In this document: positions 38,642 through 49,212 of the stretch, piece by piece
Layout: the number at the start of each line of letters is the position of its first letter
Numbering within the stretch: position 1 is the first letter of the stretch
NCBI GenBank assembly: GCA_023249675.1
Contig: JAHFCE010000014.1
Coordinates: 1-64,000, forward strand
Direction of reading: 5' to 3'
From: Elusimicrobiota bacterium
GTDB lineage: Bacteria > Elusimicrobiota > Elusimicrobia > UBA1565 > UBA9628
Length of the DNA stretch: 64,000 nucleotides
The notes under the pieces: model-generated
Databases searched by the model: none
Told to the model about the DNA's origin: nothing
The model's input: only the letters and a program-made list of their open reading frames with translations
Program-made: the position numbers and the translations under genes

Positions 38642-38726
38642 GAGCCGGTACCCGCCGGGAGTTCAGTATAACGCGGGTTGCTCCCGTGAGGGAGCCTATC
38701 CGCACAGAACACGGAGGTACCGGCTC
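38642..38726 (+). promoter_or_regulatory. Stem that would hide the transposase Shine-Dalgarno in read-through RNA
   Basis: GAGCCGGTACC (38642-38652) and its exact complement GGTACCGGCTC (38716-38726) bracket 63 bases. Within these is a small hairpin GCTCCC-GTGA-GGGAGC (38680-38695). The right arm covers part of the GGAGG at 38713-38717. RNA entering from outside the element would form the stem and block translation. Insertion sequences often protect themselves this way. Confidence 0.55.
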
Positions 38727-38727
38727 A

Positions 38728-39834
38728 ATGAATTATAACACTGTCGTCGGAATGGATGTACATAAGAAAACGATCGTGGTTGCTGTGCTGCCGCACGAAT
38801 CAAATAGCGCCACCGAAACAGCAACCATCGAGAACCATCCGAAAGCAATCGAGAAGCTTGTGCGGCGCTTGACGCTGCGAGGGCCGGTGGAGTTTGTGTA
38901 TGAAGCGGGTCCCTGCGGATACGCGGTGCACCGTCAGATCACGCAGCTCGGGCAACGGTGCATTGTGATTGCTCCGTCACTGATACCGGTCCGACCCGGT
39001 GACCGCGTGAAGACGGACCGACGCGACGCGGAGAAGCTGGCGAGTTTTCACCGTTCGGGGGAGTTGACGGAGATTCGTGTCCCGACGCGAGAAGAAGAGG
39101 CGGCGCGAGATTTGCCGCGAGTGCGAGAGGATGCGCTTAGGGACAGATTGCGTGCCCGAAACAGATTGTCGAAATTCTTGCTGAGGCAGGGGCGTATATA
39201 CGAGGGGACGAAATCCTGGGGCGTGACCCAGCGGGTGTGGCTAAAGACACAGCGTTTCGAGTGGATGGCGACACAACAGACCTTTGAGGCTAATATGCGG
39301 GCGCATGAGGAATCAGAAGCTCGCCTTGAAACATTAGATCAGCAGATGCTGGATCTGGCTCAGCATCCGGCGTATCGCACGTCGGTCCAGTACTTGAGAG
39401 CGCTCAAAGGGGTCGACACCTTGGGGGCTCTCACGTTGATCGTTGAAGCGCAGGATTTCAAACGCTTCAAGAAGGCGCGCGGATTCATGGGCTTTACCGG
39501 TCTGGTCAGCTCGGAGTTCAGCTCAGGCGACAAAATCCGCCGTGGGCACATCACCAAAGCAGGCAACACCCACATTCGTCGGGTGTTGGTAGAAGCCGCC
39601 TGGTCTCAGCGTCATCGCGATTTAGTGAGCCGCGAGCTTGCCGCGCGGCGCAAGGGTTGCCCGGCAGAGGTCATTCGAATCGCAAAAAAAGCGCAGACGC
39701 GGCTACATCGAAAGTATTGGCGAATGACAAGCAAGAGTAAGCTAAATCAAGTGACTGTCGTCGCGGTGGCGCGAGAATTGGCGGGTTTCGTGTGGGCGAT
39801 TGGCCAGCAAATTCCAGCAACAGCAGCAGCCTAA
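38728..39834 (+). CDS. IS110 family transposase (DEDD recombinase)
   Basis: The 368-residue protein has the RuvC-like DEDD domain first. Asp10 is in VVGMDVHKKTIVVAVL, the Glu is in EFVYEAGPCGY, and the Asp pair is in VKTDRRDAEKLASFHRSGELT. The C-terminal transposase_20 domain contains LKGVDTLGALTLIVEAQDF, GFMGFTGLVSSEFSSGDK and RRGHITKAGNTHIRRVLVEAA, with the serine required for recombination expected there. It starts at ATG 38728 after GGAGG; a longer frame begins in the element's left end without a ribosome site. It appears intact. Confidence 0.93.
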   Translation: MNYNTVVGMDVHKKTIVVAVLPHESNSATETATIENHPKAIEKLVRRLTLRGPVEFVYEAGPCGYAVHRQITQLGQRCIVIAPSLIPVRPGDRVKTDRRDAEKLASFHRSGELTEIRVPTREEEAARDLPRVREDALRDRLRARNRLSKFLLRQGRIYEGTKSWGVTQRVWLKTQRFEWMATQQTFEANMRAHEESEARLETLDQQMLDLAQHPAYRTSVQYLRALKGVDTLGALTLIVEAQDFKRFKKARGFMGFTGLVSSEFSSGDKIRRGHITKAGNTHIRRVLVEAAWSQRHRDLVSRELAARRKGCPAEVIRIAKKAQTRLHRKYWRMTSKSKLNQVTVVAVARELAGFVWAIGQQIPATAAA

Positions 39835-40268
39835 CGGAGAAGCAATAGCTTGGAGAGTCCTGGTCCCGGAGGCGAGGCAGCGGAACGGAGAACCCTCGGG
39901 CATACTCTGTGCAGTGGAGATGAAAATCTATCCATGACGCACGTTGTGAGATCGAGGCAGCTCCCGACGAATCATAATCTTGCGTCCCTGCGCGCCTTCG
40001 GGCGAGTAACACGCGAATATCAGTTTGATTCACCGTCGAGAAACGCTTCGCTTTCGGGTCCAGGGCTCTCCAGGGACGGGCCGGAAATAAATAATCGTCG
40101 TGGCTACGGCAGGTTGACTGGCTCGTTCATATCAGTATGCGGTTCCGCATAGTATGGTGACAAAAAATGTCGAGATTGCGAATTGTGGTTGAAAAACAAA
40201 CGAAGTGCCAGAGTTGTTGGAAATATTAATCCGACAAACACCGCAACGCCGGGCGGCCTATCACCCTG
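39835..40268 (+). other. Non-coding right end of the IS, candidate bridge/seek RNA, and flank
   Basis: The 285 bases from the transposase stop to the right inverted repeat carry no gene. In IS1111-group elements this position encodes the structured RNA that guides target choice. I see short pairings but did not fold it, so the RNA call is inference. After the element, AGTATGCGG-TT-CCGCAT (from about 40134) forms a small hairpin. The remaining 110 bases to ligA are AT-richer with no recognisable feature. Confidence 0.35.
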
Positions 40269-42706
<2,438 letters not shown>

Positions 42707-42717
<11 letters not shown>

Positions 42718-43141
42718 GAAGCTCCTCCTTCAGCGCGATCATTTCAAGCGCGGCCAGAGCGGCTTCTCGGCCGCGGTCCATCCTGCCCTTCGTGCGCGCC
42801 AGCGCCTGCTTCTCGTTGTTGGGAGTGATGACGCCGAGGATCACGGGCAGGCGCGTGTCGAGCGAGATCCGGTGCAGGCTTTGCACGAGCGAACGCGCGA
42901 GGTGGTCGTTCTGCGGCGTTTGGCCTTTGAGCACGCAGCCGAGCGCGACCACGGCCTGGTAGCGATTGGTCTTGGCGAGCTCCTGCACGGCCCAGGCGAT
43001 TTCCCAGCCGCCGGGAACCTCGACGACCTTGAGTTGGGAGTCGTTGAAGCCTTCGGACTTGAAGGTTCTCAGACAACTTGCGAGCAGGCGCGAGGTCACT
43101 TCTTCGTTGAACCGCGACTTGACGATGGCGATTCTTTTCAT
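42707..43141 (-). CDS. ribH: 6,7-dimethyl-8-ribityllumazine synthase
   Basis: RibH condenses the pyrimidine from RibD with dihydroxybutanone phosphate to form lumazine. The 144-residue protein begins KRIAIVKSRFNEEVTSRLL and has VVEVPGGWEIAWAVQELAK, VVALGCVLKGQTPQNDHLA and LPVILGVITPNNEKQALAR. The H88-equivalent catalytic histidine lies in the NDHLA segment. The usual GxxTxH motif (KGET.H) reads KGQTPQNDH here, slightly altered. The start overlaps the ribBA stop as ATGA. Confidence 0.93.
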
Positions 43142-44379
43142 CGCAATTCCTCCGGGACGGTCAATAGGTGGCCGAGTTTCTCGCGTTTCGTGCGCAGGTA
43201 GCCGGCGGTATGTTTGGTGGGCGGAATCTGCAGGTGCACGCGCTCGGCGACCGTGAGCCCATAGCCCTCGATGCCGACGATCTTGCGGGGGTTGTTGGTG
43301 AGGATGCGGATCGAGGTCAGGCCTTGGTCGGCCAGGATCTGCGCGCCGATGCCGTACTCGCGCAGGTCGGGCTTCAGGCCGAGCGCTAAGTTGGCCTGGA
43401 CGGTGTCGAGGCCTTTGTCCTGCAGGGCGTAGGCCTTGATTTTGTTGATGAGGCCGATGCCGCGGCCCTCTTGATTGAGGTAGACGAGCACGCCGCGGCC
43501 TGCGGCCGCGATTTGCTTGAGCGCCGCCTCGAGCTGGAGGCCGCAGTCGCACTTGGCCGAGAACAGCGCGTCGCCCGTCACGCAGGAGGAGTGCACGCGC
43601 ACCAGCACGTTTTTGGCGCCCTGCACCGTGCCTTTGACCAGAGCGAGGTGAACCTTGCCGGTCAGCGTTTCCTCGTAGACGCGGAGCATGAAGTCGCCGT
43701 GTTTGGTGGGCAGCTTGGCGCTCGCCCGGCGCTCGACGAGGCGGTCCTTGCGGCGGCGGTGCTCGATGAGGTCGGCGATCGTGATGATCTTGAGCTTGTG
43801 CCCGCGCGCGAATTTCATCAGCTGCGGTGTGCGCGACATCGTGCCGTCGGCGTTGAGAATCTCGCAGATGACGCCCGAGGAATTTAAGCCCGCGAGGCGG
43901 GCGAGGTCGACGGCGGCCTCGGTGTGGCCGGCGCGCACGAGCACGCCGCCTTCTTTTGCGCGCAGGGGGAAGACGTGGCCGGGGCGGCCGAGGTCCTCGG
44001 GGCGCGTTTTCGGATCGATCAAGGCCTTGATCGTGATCGCGCGGTCGCGGGCCGAGATTCCGGTGCTCGTGCCCCGTTTGGCATCGACTGAGACGGTGAA
44101 CGCCGTGTCCCTGCCCGGCGCGGAGCTCAAGGAGGCCGAGGGGTCGATCATCGCGCGGAGCTTGAGGGCGTCGAGGCGCGCGGCCGGCAGCGGCACGCAG
44201 ATCAGGCCGCGCGCGTGCACGGCCATGAAGTTGACGGCGGAAATGCCGCATTTCTCCGCGGCGATGACGACGTCGCCCTCGTTCTCGCGGTTGGGGTCGT
44301 CGACGACGACCACCATGCGCCCCTTGCGGATGTCGGAGATCGCGTCTTCGATGCGGTCGAAACCTTTCGCGGCCTTCAT
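43138..44379 (-). CDS. ribBA: Bifunctional DHBP synthase / GTP cyclohydrolase II
   Basis: RibBA supplies both riboflavin precursors, dihydroxybutanone phosphate from ribulose 5-phosphate and the pyrimidine from GTP. The N-terminal RibB domain has VVVVDDPNRENEGDVVIAAE and RAGHTEAAVDLARLAGL. The C-terminal RibA domain has the zinc cysteines in SCVTGDALFSAKCDCGLQL, then LNQEGRGIGLINKIKAY and SIRILTNNPRKI. It has 413 residues. I chose the ATG at 44379 after AGGAG; a TTG five codons upstream is less likely. It overlaps ribE as ATGA. Confidence 0.95.
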   Translation of the reverse strand: MKAAKGFDRIEDAISDIRKGRMVVVVDDPNRENEGDVVIAAEKCGISAVNFMAVHARGLICVPLPAARLDALKLRAMIDPSASLSSAPGRDTAFTVSVDAKRGTSTGISARDRAITIKALIDPKTRPEDLGRPGHVFPLRAKEGGVLVRAGHTEAAVDLARLAGLNSSGVICEILNADGTMSRTPQLMKFARGHKLKIITIADLIEHRRRKDRLVERRASAKLPTKHGDFMLRVYEETLTGKVHLALVKGTVQGAKNVLVRVHSSCVTGDALFSAKCDCGLQLEAALKQIAAAGRGVLVYLNQEGRGIGLINKIKAYALQDKGLDTVQANLALGLKPDLREYGIGAQILADQGLTSIRILTNNPRKIVGIEGYGLTVAERVHLQIPPTKHTAGYLRTKREKLGHLLTVPEELR

Positions 44380-44963
44380 GTCTTGCTCCTGCAATTCATC
44401 GCGGCCGCCATGGTGTAGCGGGCGAGAGGGTCGGCCTCGAGGTTCACGCGTTCGCTCATCTTGCGCCGGCCGAGATTCGTGTCCTGGAGGGTGTGCGGGA
44501 CGAGCATGACCTCGAAAAAATCCCGGCCGACGGCCGTGACCGTCAAGCTGATGCCATCGATGGCGATCGAGCCTTTGACCGCGACAAGTCCGCGAAGAAT
44601 CCTGGGAAGCTCAACGCGCAAGCGCCAAAATCTCTTGCCCCAAGGTTCCAGCGCGAGAATTTTTGCGGCGGAGTCCACGTGGCCGCTCACGAAGTGGCCG
44701 CCGACCTCGTCGCCCATCCTCAAGGACGGCTCGATATTGACGGTCTGGCCTATTTTTAGCGCGCCTAAGTTCGTTCGGTTCCAGGTGTCCGGTCCTACGT
44801 CGAAACTGTGTACCCCGTTCTTCGTCTTAATGACGGTCAGGCAGACGCCGTTGACCGCGATCGAGGCGCCGAGTGTGGGATGCGGGATTCCGGCTTTGAC
44901 GGTCAAAGTGGTCGCGGTCTTCTTTTCCACCGTCCCCAAATGATTGATGATGCCGGTAAACAT
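44376..44963 (-). CDS. ribE: Riboflavin synthase, alpha subunit
   Basis: This enzyme dismutates two lumazines to riboflavin and the pyrimidine. The 195-residue protein has the two tandem lumazine-binding domains. The first is MFTGIINHLGTVEKK with GASIAVNGVCLTVI and FDVGPDTWNRTNLG. The second is GHFVSGHVDSAAKI with KGSIAIDGISLTV and LVPHTLQDTNLG. It lies 26 bases after ribD with no gene or recognisable FMN riboswitch between. Confidence 0.95.
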   Translation of the reverse strand: MFTGIINHLGTVEKKTATTLTVKAGIPHPTLGASIAVNGVCLTVIKTKNGVHSFDVGPDTWNRTNLGALKIGQTVNIEPSLRMGDEVGGHFVSGHVDSAAKILALEPWGKRFWRLRVELPRILRGLVAVKGSIAIDGISLTVTAVGRDFFEVMLVPHTLQDTNLGRRKMSERVNLEADPLARYTMAAAMNCRSKT

Positions 44964-44989
44964 AAGTTACTTGGATATTCCGGGAGCCT

Positions 44990-45985
44990 TCACGAAAGGA
45001 CTCCCGTGATGAGCCAGTCTTCGCCGAGGCGCGCGACGCGCGGCGTCTTGATCTTCGGAGCGGCGTTGGGGTCGAGCGCGCCGGAGAGCAGCTTCGGCGC
45101 GAGAAACACGCGCGCCTCGTCCACGAGGCCCGCGCGCAGGAAGGCGGCGTGGATCGTCGGGCCGCCCTCAACGAGCAAGGTTCCGACGCCGCGGCGCGCG
45201 AGGTCCTGGAGCGCTGCGCGCAGGGCCGCGGACGTGCGCGCGCGATAGACAACGGTGGGCGCCGACGCGTCGAAGACGCGGGCGCGCCGTGGCAGGGGGC
45301 GGCGTCCGGCGAGCACCACGCGCAGGGGGTTGCGGCCCGCACCGTGCGCGGTCAGCGCGGGATTATCCTTAAGAACCGTCCCGGAGCCGACGAGAATCGC
45401 ATCGAGCTCGGCGCGCATACGGTGCACGGCCGCGCGGGCGGCCTGACCGGTGACCCAGCGGGACTTTCCGTTGGCCGCGGCGGCCCTGCCGTCGAGCGAG
45501 AGCGCGGCTTTGAGGATGACCCATGGACGCCCGCGGCGCATGCGCGAATAGAAGCCGCGGTTGAGCTCCTCGGCATCGGTTTGGAATTCCGGTAGACGGA
45601 CGGTCTTCGCTCCGGCGCGGCGCAGAAGCGCCAGTCCTCGTCCGGCGACCTTCGGATTGGGATCGAGTGCCGCGCAGACCACGCGGGAGACCCCGGCGTC
45701 GGCCAGCGCCTTGGCGCAGGAAGGATTGCGCTTGCCGGGGAAGGGAGCGCAGGGTTCCATCGTGATGAACGCCGTCGCGCCCTGGGCGCGGGCGCCAGCG
45801 CGGGCGAGCGCCACAGGTTCGGCGTGCGGCTGACCGTAGCCGAGATGAGCACCTTCTCCGATGATCCGGCCGCCTTTGACGAGGACGCAGCCGACGCGCG
45901 GATTCGGGCTTGTGGCGCGCGGGTGGACGCGGCGCGCGAGCGCGAAGGCTCGGGCGAGACATTCGCGGTCCGTGGCGAGGCTCAA
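44990..45985 (-). CDS. ribD: Riboflavin biosynthesis deaminase/reductase RibD
   Basis: RibD deaminates and then reduces the pyrimidine intermediate. The N-terminal deaminase has the zinc site HAEPVALA, with cysteines in PCAPFPGKRNPSCAKAL, after TSPNPRVGCVLVKGG. The C-terminal reductase has RPWVILKAALSLDGRAA, SRWVTG, and LVEGGPTIHAAFLRAGLVDE. It has 331 residues. The TTG start overlaps the stop of the upstream dehydrogenase by four bases (CTTGAG), implying coupled translation. Confidence 0.93.
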   Translation of the reverse strand: MSLATDRECLARAFALARRVHPRATSPNPRVGCVLVKGGRIIGEGAHLGYGQPHAEPVALARAGARAQGATAFITMEPCAPFPGKRNPSCAKALADAGVSRVVCAALDPNPKVAGRGLALLRRAGAKTVRLPEFQTDAEELNRGFYSRMRRGRPWVILKAALSLDGRAAAANGKSRWVTGQAARAAVHRMRAELDAILVGSGTVLKDNPALTAHGAGRNPLRVVLAGRRPLPRRARVFDASAPTVVYRARTSAALRAALQDLARRGVGTLLVEGGPTIHAAFLRAGLVDEARVFLAPKLLSGALDPNAAPKIKTPRVARLGEDWLITGVLS

Positions 45986-47004
45986 GCGGTCACCACGGAT
46001 TTGGGGATGGACTTGTCCGCGTTCGCGGCGAAGAAGGCGGGGATGTCGGCCAGGCGCACCACTCCTTTGATGAGCAGTGCGGTTTTGACCTTGCCCTCGG
46101 ACAGGAGACGGACGGCTTCTCGGAAATGGCGGGGCGTGTGGTGGAAAACGCCGTGAACGGCGATCTGCTTGTAGTGAATGCGGTGGACGTCGAATGGGAC
46201 CATCGTGCCCGGGGCGCAGCCGCCGAACAGACAGACCTTTCCGCCGTCGCGGACCAGCTCCACGGCTAAAATATGGGTTTCGGCTCTGCCGACGGCCTCA
46301 AAGACGTGATCGGGTCCCCGTCCGTCGGCCCAGGCGCGGATCTGTTCCTTGAAGGCTCCGTCCAACGAGCTGAACGATTTCTCCGCGCCGGCCGACAATG
46401 TCGCCGGAAGATGCTCTTTCGATCGTCCCAACACGCCGGCGCGCGCTCCGCGCGCGATGAGCGCGTGCACGAGCATGATCGACATCGGGCCGGCGCCGAT
46501 CACGAGTGCCGTATCGCCGGGTCGGACATCCAGGATCTCGGCGGCGTGGATCGTGGTCGAGAACGGCTCGGCCATCGCGCCGACCTCGAAGGGCACGGAG
46601 GCCTTCAGCGGATGGAGATTGTGCTTCACGATGTGCGCGGGCACGAGATCGTACTCGGCGTAGGCGCCGTTGTGCAGCGTCAGCTTGGGGCATAGGTGGT
46701 TCTGGCCGTGCGTGCACCAGAAGCACTCGTCCATGGGCGCGGAGTTCGCGACGACCACCCGGTCGCCTTCCTTCGCCGACGTCACGCCCCGACCGACGGC
46801 GGACACCGTGCCGGCCAGCTCATGTCCGAAAGGGGAGGGATAGGTCCCGAGGAGAACGGGATGACCCTGGCGGTAGGCCTTGAAGTCGGTGCCGCAGGTG
46901 AGCGCGGCGCCGAGTTTGACGACGACTTCGCCGGGACCGGGCGCGGGCATCGGAACATTTTCGAGGCGGATGTCGCGCGGTCCGTGATAGATGACCCGTC
47001 TCAT
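45982..47004 (-). CDS. Zinc-dependent alcohol/polyol dehydrogenase A
   Basis: This is a medium-chain dehydrogenase of 340 residues. Catalytic-zinc ligands are in LTCGTDFKAYRQG and PFGHELAG. The structural-zinc loop is shortened (ECFWCTHGQNHLC), with three cysteines in it. The NAD loop is LVIGAGPMSIMLVHAL. It resembles sorbitol or threonine dehydrogenases but the substrate is not evident. It overlaps the neighbouring dehydrogenase by four bases and ribD by four bases, so the three are one translational unit. Confidence 0.8.
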   Translation of the reverse strand: MRRVIYHGPRDIRLENVPMPAPGPGEVVVKLGAALTCGTDFKAYRQGHPVLLGTYPSPFGHELAGTVSAVGRGVTSAKEGDRVVVANSAPMDECFWCTHGQNHLCPKLTLHNGAYAEYDLVPAHIVKHNLHPLKASVPFEVGAMAEPFSTTIHAAEILDVRPGDTALVIGAGPMSIMLVHALIARGARAGVLGRSKEHLPATLSAGAEKSFSSLDGAFKEQIRAWADGRGPDHVFEAVGRAETHILAVELVRDGGKVCLFGGCAPGTMVPFDVHRIHYKQIAVHGVFHHTPRHFREAVRLLSEGKVKTALLIKGVVRLADIPAFFAANADKSIPKSVVTA

Positions 47005-48002
47005 TTGGGCACCAGCACCGACTTGAGGGTCTGGCGCGACTTCACGGCTTTCACGGCGTCGTTGAACGAGGAGAATGGGAAAGACATCGGAGCCAAGAGC
47101 AACGGATTGAAGCGCTTGCTCGCGATGAGGTCGAACGACTCCTTCAAATCGGCCAGAGAAGGGGAATATGAAGAGAGGACGGACAATTCGCGATGGTAGA
47201 TCTCATTGAGATCTAATGTCATCAACGGATCAGGATGAAACGACGCGAACACGTTGAGAATTCCGCCGTCGCGCAGCCAGGCGACGCACCGGGCGACGAG
47301 GGCGGGCGTGCCGGCGGAGAAGATGATCGCGTCGAAGCCGCGGCCGGAGCTTTGGTCGCGGCCCAGCCGGGAGAACTCCTCGGCATTGCTCGTTGCCGTT
47401 CCCCAGCGCGCGAACTTCTTCACTCGGTCTGCGTCGAGATCTAGGCCCACGGGCGTCGCGCCGAATAATTTAAGGAGCTGCCCCGTCATCTGGCCGATGG
47501 CCCCCAGGCCGATGATCCCGATGACGTCGCCTGTCCCCGCTCCAATTCTCTTGACGTTTCTCAGGACGCAGGCGAGCGGCTCGGTCTGCGAGGCCGAGAT
47601 CGAGTCGAGGCCCGCGGGCACCTTGAAAGCGGCGTGCTGCGCGTGCAAGGCGGGCACGCGCACGAACTCGGCGAAGCCGCCGGGCTCGATATTGGTCGAC
47701 TTGAATTGGCGGCACATGCTTTCCTGGCCTTTGCGGCAGTAATGGCAGGAGAGGCAGGGAACGTGGTGGGAGACGACGACGCGTTCACCCGCGGGGAAGG
47801 GGGAGCCGCGACCTGCTTTTGCGACCGTCCCGCACAGCTCATGGCCCAGAACGGCGCCTTGGGCGCGCGTGTCGAGCTTCATGAGGTCGGTGCCGCACAG
47901 GCCGCAGACTTCGACCGCCAGAAGAAATTCGCCGTCTCCGATCGTGGGGACCGGAACTTCGGCAAGGGAGGCGTGGCCGTCGCGGGCCAGGATGGCCTTC
48001 AT
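47001..48002 (-). CDS. Zinc-dependent alcohol/polyol dehydrogenase B
   Basis: This is a second medium-chain dehydrogenase of 333 residues. Ligands are in EVCGLCGTDLMKL and LGHELCGTV. The structural zinc loop CLSCHYCRKGQESMC holds four cysteines, and the NAD loop is IIGLGAIGQMTGQLL. I chose the ATG at 48002 (M-K-A-I-L-A-R-D-G), a standard family opening. It is the first gene of the unit running to ligA. Its pairing with dehydrogenase A suggests a heteromeric or two-step oxidation, which is inference. Confidence 0.8.
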   Translation of the reverse strand: MKAILARDGHASLAEVPVPTIGDGEFLLAVEVCGLCGTDLMKLDTRAQGAVLGHELCGTVAKAGRGSPFPAGERVVVSHHVPCLSCHYCRKGQESMCRQFKSTNIEPGGFAEFVRVPALHAQHAAFKVPAGLDSISASQTEPLACVLRNVKRIGAGTGDVIGIIGLGAIGQMTGQLLKLFGATPVGLDLDADRVKKFARWGTATSNAEEFSRLGRDQSSGRGFDAIIFSAGTPALVARCVAWLRDGGILNVFASFHPDPLMTLDLNEIYHRELSVLSSYSPSLADLKESFDLIASKRFNPLLLAPMSFPFSSFNDAVKAVKSRQTLKSVLVPK

Positions 48003-48020
48003 AAAGAGCTGAGTCAATGA

Positions 48021-48027
48021 TAGAATA
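48021..48027. promoter_or_regulatory. Overlapping divergent -10 boxes, TPR gene / dehydrogenase operon
   Basis: TG-A-TAGAAT (48021-48026) faces the TPR gene. On the other strand TATTCT (48027-48022) faces the dehydrogenase-riboflavin operon, with 19 bases to its ATG. The two hexamers share five positions, so the promoters exclude each other. Confidence 0.4.
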
Positions 48028-48037
48028 TCAGGCGCTT

Positions 48038-49201
48038 GTGAGACAAATCCTCATCCTCCTGATGCTGGCGGCGCCCGCCGCCGCGCGAACAACCTCGGTG
48101 ACCGTCGAGATGGACAAGCTGCTTCATGAGGGCATCAATGCCATCTACAGGATGGACTTCGCGGCCGCCGACGCTGCCACGGACAAGGCCATGGCGCTCG
48201 ATCCCGCTTACCCGCATGCTTACCTGGGCCGCGCGGCCATCGACCTCATACGCTTCGCCTACGGGACCGAACAGGCCGACCCGGCGATCGTGAAGACCTT
48301 CGAGGCGAAGATCGCCAAGGCCATCGCGGTCTCCGACGCCTGGCTCAAGACCCATCCCAACGACCCCGATGTCCTGTTCGTGCTGGGCTCGGCCCACGGC
48401 ATCAGCGGCCGCCTGGCTCTCGTTCAGCGCCAGTGGCTGAAGGCTTTCGGACATGGACGGGCATCGATGAAGAGCATTCGCCTGGCCGCGAAGCTTGAGC
48501 CTCAGCTCTACGACGCCCAGCTCGGGATCGGCATGTTCGACTATTACGTCGCCACGATCCCGAAATTCGCCGGTTGGCTCGCGAAAATCCTGCTCGGCGG
48601 GGATCGCGAGCGCGGCATCCGCGAAATTCGCGTCGCGGCCGAGACAGGCGACTACGCGAAGACCGCCGCCCAACTCATTCTTGTTGAGATCTTTCTCGAG
48701 GACAATTTTGGTGCGCGCAATCCCGCCGAGGGCCTGGCGTTGATGCGCGCCGTCCGCGCCCGATACCCCGACAGTCCGATGCTTGATTCCGCGCTGATCG
48801 TCGCGCTCTATGAGGACCGCAAGCTCGAGGAGGCCGTCAAAGAGGCGCGCGAGTACCAGGCGCGCATCAAGGCCGGCCGCTACCCCGCAATGAACTTGGC
48901 CAAGAGCCACGCCCTGCTCGGCACCGTGCTGTGGGCCGTGGGCGACAAGCCGCGCGCGCTCGAGGAGTTCAATGCCGGGGCCGAGGCGCGCGGCGGCGGA
49001 CTGCGCACGCGCTGGACGATCTGGAGCCGCGTGCGCGCCGCTCAGCTCCTCGACGCCCTCGGCCGACGCGCCGATGCGCTCGCCGCGTATCGGGCCGTCT
49101 GCGCGGAAAAAGACGAGTGGGGCTACCACGCGCTGGTCAAGCCGTGCCTGAAGGCGCCGTGCGTCGGTGAGAAATATCCCGGACGCTTCGTCCCGTATTG
49201 A
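48038..49201 (+). CDS. Secreted TPR-repeat protein
   Basis: TPR repeats form protein-binding solenoids. The 387-residue protein has a signal peptide (RQILILLMLAAPAAARTT) and helical repeats. The first is LLHEGINAIYRMDFAAADAA then TDKAMALDPAYPHAYLGRAA, and later ones include AARGGGLRTRWTIWSRVRAA-like and LGRRADALAAYRAV segments. It is likely periplasmic. I chose GTG 48038, eleven bases after TAGAAT. An in-frame ATG at 48017 would add seven residues before the signal peptide and overlap the divergent promoter. Confidence 0.65.
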   Translation: MRQILILLMLAAPAAARTTSVTVEMDKLLHEGINAIYRMDFAAADAATDKAMALDPAYPHAYLGRAAIDLIRFAYGTEQADPAIVKTFEAKIAKAIAVSDAWLKTHPNDPDVLFVLGSAHGISGRLALVQRQWLKAFGHGRASMKSIRLAAKLEPQLYDAQLGIGMFDYYVATIPKFAGWLAKILLGGDRERGIREIRVAAETGDYAKTAAQLILVEIFLEDNFGARNPAEGLALMRAVRARYPDSPMLDSALIVALYEDRKLEEAVKEAREYQARIKAGRYPAMNLAKSHALLGTVLWAVGDKPRALEEFNAGAEARGGGLRTRWTIWSRVRAAQLLDALGRRADALAAYRAVCAEKDEWGYHALVKPCLKAPCVGEKYPGRFVPY

Positions 49202-49207
49202 TATAAT
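49202..49207 (+). promoter_or_regulatory. Leaderless -10 box for speA
   Basis: TG-A-TATAAT, a consensus extended -10, begins at the TPR gene's stop codon and ends five bases before the speA ATG. No Shine-Dalgarno is present. Confidence 0.6.
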
Positions 49208-49212
49208 CCTCA

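Larger units (their letters stand above)
38629..40133 (+). mobile_element. IS110/IS1111-type insertion sequence
   Basis: The element holds one transposase gene and has subterminal inverted repeats ATGAACGAGCC (38636-38646) and GGCTCGTTCAT (40120-40130), a perfect 11-bp pair. In the IS1111 group the repeats lie about 7 and 3 bases inside the ends, which places the ends near 38629 and 40133; these ends are estimated. There are about 100 non-coding bases before and 285 after the transposase. The left end is within about six bases of the integron core GCATAAC (38617-38623). IS1111-type elements are known to target attC sites. Confidence 0.75.

Noticed and set aside
44964-44989. FMN riboswitch before the riboflavin genes
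   Set aside because: The gap is only 26 bases, and the region upstream of the first dehydrogenase gene also lacks the conserved RFN elements.
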